This document shows, piece by piece, positions 33,746 through 42,352 of a DNA stretch of 64,000 nt. Under the pieces are notes generated by a model. The model did no database searches and was not told the origin of the DNA. It was given only the letters and a program-made list of their open reading frames with translations. This DNA comes from JAGPUQ01 sp050250395. Its GTDB lineage: Bacteria > Pseudomonadota > Gammaproteobacteria > Pseudomonadales > Porticoccaceae. Position 1 is the stretch's first letter; each line of letters opens with the position of its first letter. The position numbers were made by a program, and so were the translations under genes. The stretch is from positions 8,464 to 72,463 of the forward strand of contig JBFWOQ010000014.1 of NCBI GenBank assembly GCA_050250395.1. Reading direction: 5' to 3'.

Positions 33746-34141
33746 TCAGTCCTCTACAACCGCGTCGGCGTCGCCGTCCGCGCGGGGTCGATCGACCAGT
33801 TCGACATAGGCCATCGGTGCCTTGTCGCCGGCGCGAAAACCGCACTTGAGAATGCGGAGATAGCCGCCGGGGCGGCCTTCGTAGCGCGGGCCAAGCTCGG
33901 TAAACAATTTACCCACGGCCGCCTTGTCGCGTAGTCGGGCGAATGCCAGCCGGCGGTTGGCGACGCTGTCTCGCTTGGCCAGGGTGATCAGGGGCTCGGC
34001 GACGCGCCGCAGCTCTTTGGCCTTGGGCAGCGTGGTACGGATCAGTTCGTGCTCCACCAGCGATGCGGTCATGTTGCGAAACATCGCACGGCGATGCGGA
34101 CTGGTACGATTCAGTTTGCGGCCACTGTGAAGATGACGCAT
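33746..34141 (-). CDS. rplQ: 50S ribosomal protein L17
   Basis: L17 is a large-subunit protein near the exit-tunnel face. The 131-residue protein opens with the family signature MRHLHSGRKLNRTSPHRRAM and has ELIRTTLPKAKELRRVAEPLITLAK. The C-terminus is acidic (PRADGDADAVVED). It is the last gene of the alpha operon, 64 bp after rpoA, and is followed by a clear intrinsic terminator. Confidence 0.98.
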   Translation of the reverse strand: MRHLHSGRKLNRTSPHRRAMFRNMTASLVEHELIRTTLPKAKELRRVAEPLITLAKRDSVANRRLAFARLRDKAAVGKLFTELGPRYEGRPGGYLRILKCGFRAGDKAPMAYVELVDRPRADGDADAVVED

Positions 34142-34205
34142 GACTAGGTTCCTCGACGGGCCTTACGACCCCGTTGCACTCACAAAAATCGGCTACCGCC
34201 GGGAT

Positions 34206-35198
34206 TCAATTATCGCCGGATCTGAGATTTGCCGGCGGCCAGTTCTCGAGCCGCATTCCCAGGGACAGACCGCGGGAAGCCAGCATATCCTTGATCTCCG
34301 TCAGCGATTTTTTGCCGAGATTCGGAGTTTTCAGCAATTCCACCTCGGTGCGCTGAATGAGGTCGCCGATGTAATAAATGGCTTCCGCCTTGAGGCAATT
34401 GGCTGACCGCACAGTCAATTCCAGATCATCGACCGGACGCAACAGGATAGGATCGATCTCGCTGTGCCGCTTTTCCGGCTCCGCTTTACGATCACTCTCC
34501 ATATCGACGAAGACCGCCAGCTGCTGCTGCAAAATGGACGCCGCGCGACGGATGGCTTCCTCCGGTCCAATGCTGCCATTGGTTTCAAGGTCGAGCACCA
34601 GTTTGTCCAGATCTGTGCGCTGCTCGACGCGTGCCCGCTCCACCACATAGGAGACCCGGCGCACCGGGCTATAGGATGCGTCCAGCCGCAATTTTCCGAT
34701 CGACCGAGTTTCTTCGTCGCCGCCGTCGCGCGCATCGGCCGGCTCGTATCCTCGCCCGCGCAAAATACGCAACGTCATGTTGAGCTCGGTATTACCCGAT
34801 ATCCGGCAAATGACATGGTCCGGATTGTGTATTTCGATGTTGGCGTCGGACTTGATGTCTCCGGCCGTGACTATGGCCGGGCCCTTCTTGCGAAGCGACA
34901 CGCGGGCGTCTTCCTTACCGTGCATCGAGATAGCGATGTTTTTGAGGTTCAGCAGGATCTCGATCACATCTTCCTGTACGCCTTCAATTGCGCTGTACTC
35001 GTGCTGAACCCCATCGATTTCCACTTCAACAATGGCGCAGCCAGGCATCCATGACAACAGGATGCGGCGCAACGCATTACCCAGGGTATGCCCAAAGCCA
35101 CGCTCAAGGGGCTCGAGCACAATCCGGGCATGACTTCTGTCATGCGCGGTGATGTCAATCGAACGCGGGGTAAGCAGTTCTGTAGATGATGTTTGCAT
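34206..35198 (-). CDS. rpoA: RNA polymerase subunit alpha
   Basis: Alpha forms the dimer on which RNA polymerase assembles. The 330-residue protein has the N-terminal assembly domain (to about 235) with GFGHTLGNALRRILLS. A linker follows, then the C-terminal domain with RSANCLKAEAIYYIGDL; Arg264 corresponds to the residue that binds promoter UP elements and activators. The end, GLSLGMRLENWPP, is standard. It lies between rpsD and rplQ in the conserved alpha operon. Confidence 0.98.
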   Translation of the reverse strand: MQTSSTELLTPRSIDITAHDRSHARIVLEPLERGFGHTLGNALRRILLSWMPGCAIVEVEIDGVQHEYSAIEGVQEDVIEILLNLKNIAISMHGKEDARVSLRKKGPAIVTAGDIKSDANIEIHNPDHVICRISGNTELNMTLRILRGRGYEPADARDGGDEETRSIGKLRLDASYSPVRRVSYVVERARVEQRTDLDKLVLDLETNGSIGPEEAIRRAASILQQQLAVFVDMESDRKAEPEKRHSEIDPILLRPVDDLELTVRSANCLKAEAIYYIGDLIQRTEVELLKTPNLGKKSLTEIKDMLASRGLSLGMRLENWPPANLRSGDN

Positions 35199-35240
35199 GT
35201 ACCCTCAACCATTTGAGTACCGGCCGCAAGATGCCGGCAA

Positions 35241-35861
35241 TTATTTCGAATAGAGCTCGACGATAAGGCTTTCGTTGATCTCACTGGGCAATTCCGAGCG
35301 ATCAGGAGCCCGCTTGAAAACGCCTTCCATCTTGTTGACGTCCACATCCACCCAATCAACCGCGCCGCGCTGAGTCGCAAGTTGCAGCGCGGACTGGATT
35401 CGCAATTGTGTCTTCGCGCGTTCGCGCACACCGATCACGTCGCCTTCCGCAACCTGGACCGACGGCACATTGACCTTGCGGCCGTTCACCACAATGCAGC
35501 TGTGGGCAATCAGCTGGCGGGCTTCGGCACGGGTCGATCCGAAACCCATTCTGTACACGACATTGTCCAGCCGCTGCTCGAGTAGCCGGAGCAGATTCTC
35601 GCCGGTCACTCCCTTGCGGCGCGCCGCAGCAGCGTAGTAATTGCGGAACTGCTTTTCCAGCACGCCGTAAAGCCGCCGCACTTTCTGTTTCTCCCGCAAC
35701 TGCACCCCGTAATCGGACAAACGACTGCGCCGCTGCCCATGCTGGCCGGGAATACTGTCGGCACGGCATTTCGATTCCAGAGGCCGGATGCCACTTTTCA
35801 GGAACAAGTCGGTACCTTCGCGGCGCGACAACTTGCAGGTAGGGCCCAGATATCTTGCCAT
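35241..35861 (-). CDS. rpsD: 30S ribosomal protein S4
   Basis: S4 is a primary 16S rRNA binder at the 5' domain and a known translational repressor of the alpha operon in E. coli. The 206-residue protein starts MARYLGPTCKLSRREGTDLFL and carries the S4 RNA-binding domain with RLDNVVYRMGFGSTRAEARQLIAH. No zinc-finger cysteine cluster is present, so it is the zinc-free form. It is followed by rpoA after 42 bp. Confidence 0.98.
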   Translation of the reverse strand: MARYLGPTCKLSRREGTDLFLKSGIRPLESKCRADSIPGQHGQRRSRLSDYGVQLREKQKVRRLYGVLEKQFRNYYAAAARRKGVTGENLLRLLEQRLDNVVYRMGFGSTRAEARQLIAHSCIVVNGRKVNVPSVQVAEGDVIGVRERAKTQLRIQSALQLATQRGAVDWVDVDVNKMEGVFKRAPDRSELPSEINESLIVELYSK

Positions 35862-35892
35862 CGGACTATCGATCCTCTTCTATGCTGCGACT

Positions 35893-36285
35893 TCAGACGC
35901 GACGTTTTTTCGGTGGCCGGCAACCGTTGTGCGGAATCGGGGTTACATCAGTAATATTGGTAATCTTGAACCCAGCGTTGTTCAGCGCACGGACGGCGGA
36001 CTCCCGTCCTGGACCTGGCCCTTTAACACGCACATCGACGTTCTGCATGCCGTATTCCAGCGCCGCAGTAGCTGCGCGTTCCGCAGCAACCTGGGCCGCG
36101 AACGGAGTGCTCTTGCGCGAGCCCCGGAAGCCAGAACCACCGGAAGTCGTCCACACCAGCGCATTGCCCTGGCGGTCGGTAATGGTGACGATGGTATTGT
36201 TGAACGACGCGTGCACATGCGCGACGCCATCCACCACCGTACGCTTGATCTTCTTTTTTACTACTTTACTGGGCGCTTTGGCCAT
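35893..36285 (-). CDS. rpsK: 30S ribosomal protein S11
   Basis: S11 sits on the small-subunit platform beside the mRNA exit. The 130-residue protein matches the family along its length: GVAHVHASFNNTIVTITDRQGN near the N-terminus, then GPGPGRESAVRALN, and the basic C-terminal tail PHNGCRPPKKRRV. It lies between rpsM and rpsD in the alpha operon with short gaps. Confidence 0.98.
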   Translation of the reverse strand: MAKAPSKVVKKKIKRTVVDGVAHVHASFNNTIVTITDRQGNALVWTTSGGSGFRGSRKSTPFAAQVAAERAATAALEYGMQNVDVRVKGPGPGRESAVRALNNAGFKITNITDVTPIPHNGCRPPKKRRV

Positions 36286-36312
36286 GGGAAATCTCGCTCG
36301 ACTACGCGCAGG

Positions 36313-36669
36313 TTAACGCTTGATAGGCTTGCGGGGACCCTTGCGGGTTCTCGCGTTGGTCTTGGTGCGCTGGCCACGAGCCGGAAGTCCCCGGCGATGG
36401 CGCAAACCGCGGTAACACCCGAGGTCGAGCAGGCGCTTGATGCTCATATTGACCTCGCGGCGCAAATCGCCCTCAACGGCAATTTTGGCCACCGCGCCAC
36501 GCACCGCATCCAGTTGATCTTCCCTCAAATCACCGATCTTCAGGGTTTCGGGGACGTTGGCCTGTTCGCAGACGCGCCGCGCCGTCGTCCGCCCTATGCC
36601 ATAAACATAGGTCAGCGCGATAACGGCATGCTTGCTGTCAGGGATGTTGACACCGGCAATACGGGCCAT
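36313..36669 (-). CDS. rpsM: 30S ribosomal protein S13
   Basis: S13 at the head of the small subunit contacts the P-site tRNA and bridges to the large subunit. The 118-residue protein has MARIAGVNIPDSKHAVIALTY, a helix-two-turn-helix region, and the basic C-terminus RTKTNARTRKGPRKP. It is the first gene of the alpha operon after rpmJ. In the 96-bp gap before it a poor promoter match (CTGACA, 15 bp, TAGAAC) may be present on the minus strand. Confidence 0.98.
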   Translation of the reverse strand: MARIAGVNIPDSKHAVIALTYVYGIGRTTARRVCEQANVPETLKIGDLREDQLDAVRGAVAKIAVEGDLRREVNMSIKRLLDLGCYRGLRHRRGLPARGQRTKTNARTRKGPRKPIKR

Positions 36670-36765
36670 TCAATTCACTCCACTACTCATGTTTGACGCC
36701 GCCGTGCGGTTCGCAGGGGGCAGAAGTCCGATCGTCGTCAGGGTTCTAGCAATCAACATCCGCTG

Positions 36766-36882
36766 TCAGCCTTGCCGTTGCTTGTGGCGCGGTTCCGCGC
36801 TGCAGATTATCCGCAGAACCCTTTTGCGCCGAATCTGCTTGCAGTTGCGGCAAAGCTTTTTCACCGATGCCCGTACCTTCAT
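36766..36882 (-). CDS. rpmJ: 50S ribosomal protein L36 (zinc form)
   Basis: L36 is the smallest large-subunit protein. It has 38 residues, starts MKVRASVKKLCRNC and ends AEPRHKQRQG, almost the same as the E. coli protein. The zinc ligands Cys11, Cys14, Cys27 and His33 are all present, so this is the zinc-ribbon (C+) type. Such forms are often replaced by a zinc-free paralogue under zinc limitation. It lies 15 bp after secY. Confidence 0.97.
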   Translation of the reverse strand: MKVRASVKKLCRNCKQIRRKRVLRIICSAEPRHKQRQG

Positions 36883-36897
36883 CTCACACCTCGTAAC

Positions 36898-38226
36898 TCA
36901 ACGAATCCCGCCGCCGTAACCCTTCAGGTTGGCTTTTTTCAACACCGACTCATACTGATGGGACATCAGATGAGATTGCACCTGAGCCATAAAGTCCATG
37001 GTCACTACCACTGCGATCAGCAGCGACGTCCCACCCAGATAGAACGGTACATTGAAGTAGACATTCAGCGCCTGAGGCAACAGACATACGCCTGCTATGT
37101 AAATTGCGCCTATCACCGTCAGCCGCGTGACGACGCCATCAATGTAATTGGCCGTCTGCTCACCCGGCCGAATACCCGGCAGATAGGCATTACCACGCTT
37201 GAGGTTGTCGGCAACCTCTTTGGGGTTGAACACCAGCGCGGTGTAGAAAAAGCAAAAGAAAATGATCAGCCCCGCAAACAGTGCGCTATGCAGCAACTGC
37301 CCAGGCCCAAGAAAATAGGCGACGTCCTGAAGCCAGTCGGGCGCGCCTGCCCCCTGCCCGAACATCTGCGTCACCGTCGCTGGAAACAGCAGCAGGCTGC
37401 TCGCAAAAATCGCCGGTATCACCCCTGCCATGTTGACCTTGAGCGGCAAATGGCTGCTTTGCTGGCCGTAAGCGCCGCGCCCCTGCTGCTGACGCTGGGC
37501 GTAGTTTACCGTGATACGGCGCTGACCGCGCTCGATAAACACGACAAAATAGATTACCGCCACCGCGATGAGCGCGACGACCAGCAGCACGACGATATTC
37601 AGTTCGCCTTGACGGGCCGATTCGAACGCCTGCCCAAGCGCACGCGGCAATCCAGCGACAATTCCCGCAAAGATCAGCATTGAAATGCCGTTGCCAATGC
37701 CGCGCTCCGTGATCTGTTCGCCGAGCCACATCAGAAACACCGCTCCGGCAATCAACGAGGTGATGGCGATCAGGTAAAACGTCAACCCCGCGTAGTACGC
37801 CAGGCCCTGACCCGCCAGCCCGAACGCCATCCCCGCGCCCTGAATGAGCGCCAGCAGTACCGTCAGATACCGGGTCATCTGGGTCAGCTTGCGTCGGCCC
37901 GCATCACCTTCCTTCTTGAGTTGCTCCAGCGACGGAGTCACCGCACTCATCAACTGTACGATGATGGATGCCGAAATATAGGGCATCACACCCAGCGCCA
38001 TGATACTCATGCGTTCCAGCGCACCGCCGGAAAACATATTGAACATACCGAGCAAGGTACCCTGGTTCTGCTTGAACAGACTTGCCACTCGGTCAGGATC
38101 GATTCCCGGCAGCGGGATGTGGGTACCAAGGCGATACACGACGATCGCCAGCAGCAGGAAGCGCAGCCGCGCCCAGAGCTCGGCGAGGCCCTTCTTGTTT
38201 ACCGCTGGCAAAGGTTTGCGCGCCAT
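36898..38226 (-). CDS. secY: Protein translocase subunit SecY
   Basis: SecY is the channel of the Sec translocon. The 442-residue protein has ten predicted membrane helices. Visible landmarks are LGTHIPLPGID in the first loop, the plug-adjacent MFSGGALERMSIMALGVMPYISASII, and the late loop LKRGNAYLPGIRPGEQT that contacts ribosome or SecA. Another channel subunit gene, secE, is at the other end of this superoperon (63539-63910). It ends the spc operon together with rpmJ. Confidence 0.98.
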   Translation of the reverse strand: MARKPLPAVNKKGLAELWARLRFLLLAIVVYRLGTHIPLPGIDPDRVASLFKQNQGTLLGMFNMFSGGALERMSIMALGVMPYISASIIVQLMSAVTPSLEQLKKEGDAGRRKLTQMTRYLTVLLALIQGAGMAFGLAGQGLAYYAGLTFYLIAITSLIAGAVFLMWLGEQITERGIGNGISMLIFAGIVAGLPRALGQAFESARQGELNIVVLLVVALIAVAVIYFVVFIERGQRRITVNYAQRQQQGRGAYGQQSSHLPLKVNMAGVIPAIFASSLLLFPATVTQMFGQGAGAPDWLQDVAYFLGPGQLLHSALFAGLIIFFCFFYTALVFNPKEVADNLKRGNAYLPGIRPGEQTANYIDGVVTRLTVIGAIYIAGVCLLPQALNVYFNVPFYLGGTSLLIAVVVTMDFMAQVQSHLMSHQYESVLKKANLKGYGGGIR

Positions 38227-38234
38227 GAGAATCG

Positions 38235-38681
38235 TTAAACCAACGCCTCCACACTGCCGCCGGCGGCTTCTATCGCCGCTCGAGCGCCACCGGTAATACT
38301 CAGCCCGCGAACCACCAGGGCCTTGCCCGCATCAAGCTCGCCCGCCAAAAAAATCTTGGCGCGCTCGATGGAACTGTTGATCAATCCCGCCTGCCGCAGG
38401 GCCGCTAAGTCGACCACGCCGCCTTCGATCCGGTTGAGCTCAACCAAGCGAATCTGCGCACTGACACGGCTGATGCGGCTCGTGAAACCGTATTTGGGCA
38501 GGCGCTTCTGCAAGGGCATCTGGCCGCCCTCGAATCCCGGGCGAACACTTCCGCCAGCTCGCGCCTTCTGACCCTTGTGGCCCCGCCCGCAGGTTTTGCC
38601 GAGTCCCGAACCAATGCCCCTGCCTACACGTCTCGCGGCCTTGTGTCGCCCAGGCGCCGGACTCAATGTGTTCAGTCGCAT
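38235..38681 (-). CDS. rplO: 50S ribosomal protein L15
   Basis: L15 is a late-assembly large-subunit protein. The 148-residue protein starts MRLNTLSPAPGRHKAARRVGRG, followed by GLGKTCGRGHKGQKARAG, the Gly/Arg-rich extension reaching into rRNA, and GFEGGQMPLQKRLPK. An upstream in-frame extension was rejected because it overlaps rpmD. It is 8 bp before secY. Confidence 0.98.
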   Translation of the reverse strand: MRLNTLSPAPGRHKAARRVGRGIGSGLGKTCGRGHKGQKARAGGSVRPGFEGGQMPLQKRLPKYGFTSRISRVSAQIRLVELNRIEGGVVDLAALRQAGLINSSIERAKIFLAGELDAGKALVVRGLSITGGARAAIEAAGGSVEALV

Positions 38682-38683
38682 AT

Positions 38684-38869
38684 TCAGGCCTCTTCCACGC
38701 GAATCATGTATTCCACCTTGTTGACCATGCCTCGCACCGACGGCGTGTTCTCCAACACCACTTGGTGACCAACCTTGCGCAGCCCCAGCCCTACCAGACA
38801 CGCACGGTGACGTGCCAACCGACCGTAGCCGCTTTTCACCTGGGTCACCTTCAATTTGCTCGCAGTCAT
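38684..38869 (-). CDS. rpmD: 50S ribosomal protein L30
   Basis: L30 is a small large-subunit protein of the ferredoxin-like fold. The 61-residue protein has KLKVTQVKSGYGRLARHRAC, LGLRKVGHQVVLENTPSVRGMVNKV and an acidic end. The ATG at 38869 is set by the family N-terminus. It lies between rpsE and rplO with gaps of 26 and 2 bp. Confidence 0.97.
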   Translation of the reverse strand: MTASKLKVTQVKSGYGRLARHRACLVGLGLRKVGHQVVLENTPSVRGMVNKVEYMIRVEEA

Positions 38870-38895
38870 CGCTATGCTTCCGCTGAGGGCTTTGT

Positions 38896-39408
38896 TTAGC
38901 CCAGAATGTCGTCCAAACGCTTGCCGCGCCGCGCCGCTACCTGCTCCGGCGCACGCATGTGCTTCAGGCCCTTGAAAGTTGCCCGCACCACGTTGACCGG
39001 GTTGGTAGAACCGTAGCATTTCGCCAGCACGTTCTGAACGCCGGCCAGTTCCAATACGGCACGCATGGCACCGCCGGCAATAACGCCGGTACCCTCTGAC
39101 GCCGGCTGCATGTACACCCGCGACGCGCCGTGCTTGGCGGTGATCGGATACTGGAGCGTGCTACGACTGAGATCAACGGCAATCATGTTACGGCGAGCAG
39201 CCTCAATGGCTTTTTGGATGGCGAGAGGCACCTCGCGCGCCTTGCCGCGACCAAAGCCAACCCGACCCTTCCCATCACCCACCACCGTCAACGCGGTAAA
39301 ACCGAAAATCCGGCCCCCCTTGACGGTTTTGGCGACGCGATTAACCTGAACCAGCTTTTCGATCAAGCCGTCGTTAACGTCCGATTCACGAGCGTTTTGC
39401 TTAGCCAT
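38896..39408 (-). CDS. rpsE: 30S ribosomal protein S5
   Basis: S5 helps tRNA selection and mRNA unwinding. The 170-residue protein starts MAKQNARESDVNDGLIEKLVQ. The double-stranded RNA-binding domain holds VNRVAKTVKGGRIFGFTALTVVGDG, including the loop where spectinomycin-resistance changes occur. The second domain has GTGVIAGGAMRAVLELAGVQNVLAK. The spectinomycin loop looks like wild type. Confidence 0.98.
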   Translation of the reverse strand: MAKQNARESDVNDGLIEKLVQVNRVAKTVKGGRIFGFTALTVVGDGKGRVGFGRGKAREVPLAIQKAIEAARRNMIAVDLSRSTLQYPITAKHGASRVYMQPASEGTGVIAGGAMRAVLELAGVQNVLAKCYGSTNPVNVVRATFKGLKHMRAPEQVAARRGKRLDDILG

Positions 39409-39418
39409 TATGCAACCT

Positions 39419-39775
39419 TCAGAAGTCCAAGCCGCCGGCGCGGGCGGCATCGGCGAGCGCCTTGATCCGCCCGTGATATTTAAATCCACTACGATCAAAC
39501 GCGACGCGAGTGATCCCTGCGAGCGACGCGCGCTCCGCGATCAATTCGCCGACCGCGCTCGCCGCCTGGACATTGCCGGTCGCTGACTGTCGCAGCCCCG
39601 CATCCAGGGTAGACGCCTGCGCAATCACGGTATCCTGGCCGGCGGTGGTGCGAATCACCTGCGCGTATATGTGTCGCGGGGTGCGATGGACGCACAACCT
39701 GTCGGCCCCGAGCTCCCGGATTTTCGCCCTGGCGCGACGCGCACGCCGCGCTCGCGTAACTTTTTTCTGACTCAT
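39419..39775 (-). CDS. rplR: 50S ribosomal protein L18
   Basis: L18 binds 5S rRNA together with L5. The 118-residue protein has the basic N-terminus KKVTRARRARRARAKIREL, then RLCVHRTPRHIYAQVI, and the C-terminal VAFDRSGFKYHGRIKALADAAR. L5 is encoded about 1.3 kb upstream in the same operon. Length matches the family. Confidence 0.98.
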   Translation of the reverse strand: MSQKKVTRARRARRARAKIRELGADRLCVHRTPRHIYAQVIRTTAGQDTVIAQASTLDAGLRQSATGNVQAASAVGELIAERASLAGITRVAFDRSGFKYHGRIKALADAARAGGLDF

Positions 39776-39786
39776 CTCATCACCCG

Positions 39787-40320
39787 CTATTTTTTCTTGG
39801 CTTCTTTACGGCGCACGTTTTCGTCCGCGTAACGCACCCCCTTGCCCTTGTAGGGCTCGGGAGGCCGGAAGGCGCGAATATCGGCCGCGACCTGTCCCAG
39901 CTGCTGCTTGCTCGCCGCCTTCAGCAATATCTCCGTCTGGCTCGGCGTCTCCGCAGTAACGCCCTCGGGCAGCGTGTACTCAACGGGATGCGAATATCCG
40001 AGAGTGAGATTTACCTTATTGCCCTGAACCTGGGCCCGGTAACCGACGCCGACGAGTGTCAGCCGCCGCTGAAACCCCTCACTCACACCGACAACCATGT
40101 TGTTCATGAGTGCGCGGGTGGTTCCGGCCATGGCGCGGGCTGTCGTGGCCGCACCGCGCGCCGCCACGCTGAGCACGCCGTCGGCATGTTCGACCCGAAC
40201 ATCGCTGTGAATCGCCATCGTGAGAGAACCATTACGCCCCTTCACGGACAGCACACCGCGATCAATGTGAACCTCGACCCCTTTGGGCAGAGGGACTGGA
40301 TACTTGGCTACTCGGGACAT
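39787..40320 (-). CDS. rplF: 50S ribosomal protein L6
   Basis: L6 lies near the factor-binding centre of the large subunit. The 177-residue protein has two similar domains. Landmarks are MSRVAKYPVPLPKGVEVHID, RALMNNMVVGVSEGFQRRLTLVGVGYRA, and the C-terminal RPPEPYKGKGVRYADENVRRKEAKKK. It follows rpsH by 12 bp and precedes rplR by 11 bp. Confidence 0.98.
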   Translation of the reverse strand: MSRVAKYPVPLPKGVEVHIDRGVLSVKGRNGSLTMAIHSDVRVEHADGVLSVAARGAATTARAMAGTTRALMNNMVVGVSEGFQRRLTLVGVGYRAQVQGNKVNLTLGYSHPVEYTLPEGVTAETPSQTEILLKAASKQQLGQVAADIRAFRPPEPYKGKGVRYADENVRRKEAKKK

Positions 40321-40332
40321 CGCAATTATCCG

Positions 40333-40725
40333 TCAGAATACCGTGCAAAGGACTTCGCCGCCCACACCGGCCGCTCGGGCCGCGCGGTCGGACATGAGCC
40401 CGCTACTGGTCGACACAACCGCCACACCCAGCCCTCCCCGCACGACAGGCAGCTCGTCGGCCCCCGCGTAGCGCCGCAGTCCGGGCCGGCTGATGCGAAT
40501 AATTTCTTCAATGGCGGGCTTGCCTTCGAAGTATTTCAAATCGACGCGCAGCTCTTTCTTGACATCGCCCGTCACCTCGAACCCGTGAATGTAGCCTTCG
40601 TCCTGCAACAGACGGGCGACCGCCACGCGCAATTTTGACGAGGGCATCGTGACCTGCGGGCGGGCACGGGACTGTGCGTTGCGTACGCGCGTCAGCATAT
40701 CGGCAAGCGGATCTTGCATACTCAT
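40333..40725 (-). CDS. rpsH: 30S ribosomal protein S8
   Basis: S8 binds the central domain of 16S rRNA and in E. coli represses the spc operon by binding near rplE. The 130-residue protein starts MSMQDPLADMLTRVRNAQ and ends with the RNA-contact region RPGLRRYAGADELPVVRGGLGVAVVSTSSGLMSD. It lies between rpsN and rplF. Confidence 0.98.
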   Translation of the reverse strand: MSMQDPLADMLTRVRNAQSRARPQVTMPSSKLRVAVARLLQDEGYIHGFEVTGDVKKELRVDLKYFEGKPAIEEIIRISRPGLRRYAGADELPVVRGGLGVAVVSTSSGLMSDRAARAAGVGGEVLCTVF

Positions 40726-40751
40726 CGCTGAAAATCTCCTCTACCTGACAA

Positions 40752-41057
40752 TCACCAACTCGCCTTGACCAAACCCGGAACGTCGCCGCGCATCGCGGCC
40801 TCGCGCAATTTGTTCCGACACAAGCCGAACTTCCGGTAAACACCCCGGGATCTGCCGGTGATGGCACAGCGCTGTCGCTGCCGAACCGGGCTCGCATCGC
40901 GGGGTAGCTTCTGAAACTGCTGCTGCGCCGCCCATCGCTCCTCATCAGAAGCGCGCGGATTGCCGATGATCGCCTTAAGTTGTTTGCGCTTGGCGGCGTA
41001 TTTGGCCGCGGTCTCCGTGCGGCGTCGTTCCCGTTCTTTCATGCTCAACTTGGCCAT
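40752..41057 (-). CDS. rpsN: 30S ribosomal protein S14 (zinc-free form)
   Basis: S14 is a head protein of the small subunit. The 101-residue protein is the long form without a CxxC zinc motif: MAKLSMKERERRRTETAAKY, then LPRDASPVRQRQRCAITGRSRGVYRKFGL. It lies 4 bp after rplE and 26 bp before rpsH. The window therefore mixes a zinc-free S14 with a zinc-type L36. Confidence 0.98.
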   Translation of the reverse strand: MAKLSMKERERRRTETAAKYAAKRKQLKAIIGNPRASDEERWAAQQQFQKLPRDASPVRQRQRCAITGRSRGVYRKFGLCRNKLREAAMRGDVPGLVKASW

Positions 41058-41061
41058 GGCT

Positions 41062-41601
41062 CTAACTCTTCAGCGGAAAATTAAAAGCGCGCATCAGCGC
41101 CCGGCCCTCATCGTCCGTGCGGGCCGTGGTGGTAATCACGATGTCCATGCCGCGCAGCTTGTCAATTTTGTCGTAGTCGATTTCCGGAAATATGATCTGC
41201 TCGGAGATGCCCATCGCAAAATTGCCCTGGCCGTCGAAGGACCGGCTGCTGATCCCGCGGAAATCCCTAATACGCGGGATCGCAATAGTGATCAACCGCT
41301 CGAGAAAATCGTACATTCGCTCGCGGCGCAAAGTGACCTTGCAGCCTACCGGCCAGCCGTCGCGGATCTTGAATCCGGCAATCGAGGTACGAGCGCGCGT
41401 CACCACTGGCTTCTGTCCGGCGATTCTCGTCAAATCCGCTACGGCATTGTCGAGAATCTTCTTGTCCGCCACAGCCTCTCCGACCCCCATGTTCAGGGTC
41501 ACTTTGGTGATCTTCGGGATCTCCATGACGTTTGCCAGACCCAGCTCCTCACGCAAGCGCGGCGCGAGTTCCTTGGTGTACAGCTCTTGTAGCCTCGACA
41601 T
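41062..41601 (-). CDS. rplE: 50S ribosomal protein L5
   Basis: L5 holds 5S rRNA on the central protuberance. From the ATG at 41601 it has 179 residues, the same as E. coli, starting MSRLQELYTKELAPRL. It contains PKITKVTLNMGVGEAVADKK and the conserved GMDIVITTTARTDDEGRALM end. A second ATG at 41607 overlaps the rplX stop (TGATG), but its spacing from the AGAGG site is too short, so 41601 is preferred. Either start suggests coupling to rplX. Confidence 0.97.
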   Translation of the reverse strand: MSRLQELYTKELAPRLREELGLANVMEIPKITKVTLNMGVGEAVADKKILDNAVADLTRIAGQKPVVTRARTSIAGFKIRDGWPVGCKVTLRRERMYDFLERLITIAIPRIRDFRGISSRSFDGQGNFAMGISEQIIFPEIDYDKIDKLRGMDIVITTTARTDDEGRALMRAFNFPLKS

Positions 41602-41606
41602 CGCCA

Positions 41607-41936
41607 TCAACCTCTTGCATCCAGCGGCAGGCCGCTGGACTTGAACACACGTATCTTCTTGCCGTCTTCCAGAATGCGAAAACCTACGCGGTCCGCCTTC
41701 CGGGTCGCCGGGTTATAAATGGCGACGTTCGACGCTTGTATCGGCGCCTCTCGCTCGACTATGCCGCCCGGATTCCCCAATTGAGGATTCGGCTTCTGGT
41801 GCTTTTTCACCACCTGAACACCGGACACCAACAAGCGGTCGCCGACCAGGACGCTGAGCACCTTGCCACGCCGTCCCTTGTCACGACCGGCGATGACGAT
41901 CACGTCGTCGTCGCGCCTGATCTTTTTCATTGCCAT
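41607..41936 (-). CDS. rplX: 50S ribosomal protein L24
   Basis: L24 starts large-subunit assembly and lies at the tunnel exit. The 109-residue protein has the KOW motif in VIVIAGRDKGRRGKVLSVL and continues with KKHQKPNPQLGNPGGIVEREAPI. The ATG at 41936 has a good GGAGG site eight bases upstream. It lies 17 bp after rplN. Confidence 0.98.
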   Translation of the reverse strand: MAMKKIRRDDDVIVIAGRDKGRRGKVLSVLVGDRLLVSGVQVVKKHQKPNPQLGNPGGIVEREAPIQASNVAIYNPATRKADRVGFRILEDGKKIRVFKSSGLPLDARG

Positions 41937-41953
41937 AACTCAGTCCTCCCCGC

Positions 41954-42322
41954 CTACAGCACTTCCGGCGCCAACGAAATGATGCGCATGAATTTTTCGC
42001 CACGCAGCTCACGCGTCACGGGGCCGAAAATCCTTGTGCCAATGGGCGCAAGCTGGTTGTTGAGCAGCACAGCGGCATTGCCGTCGAAGCGAATCAGACT
42101 CCCGTCCGGTCGGCGCACGCCCTTTCGCGTACGCACCACGACCGCGTTCATCACCTGGCCCTTCTTGACCTTGCCTCGCGGAATTGCTTCCTTGACGCTC
42201 ACCTTGATGACGTCGCCAATCTGGGCATAGCGGCGCCTGGACCCGCCAAGTACCTTGATACACATCACCTGCCGTGCGCCGCTGTTATCAGCGACATCGA
42301 GATACGTCTGCACCTGAATCAT
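41954..42322 (-). CDS. rplN: 50S ribosomal protein L14
   Basis: L14 forms intersubunit bridges and is the docking site of RsfS, also encoded in this window. The 122-residue protein starts MIQVQTYLDVADNSGARQVMC and keeps VVVRTRKGVRRPDGSLIRFD and ELRGEKFMRIISLAPEVL. In E. coli the spc operon starts here; the 30-bp gap to rpsQ leaves no room for a separate promoter outside coding sequence. Confidence 0.98.
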   Translation of the reverse strand: MIQVQTYLDVADNSGARQVMCIKVLGGSRRRYAQIGDVIKVSVKEAIPRGKVKKGQVMNAVVVRTRKGVRRPDGSLIRFDGNAAVLLNNQLAPIGTRIFGPVTRELRGEKFMRIISLAPEVL

Positions 42323-42352
42323 GGACTCTCTCCAGTCATTACCGCGACGGTG

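Noticed and set aside
36670..36765. Promoter for the alpha operon before rpsM
   Set aside because: Only CTGACA and TAGAAC with a 15-bp spacer were found, too weak to list as a feature.
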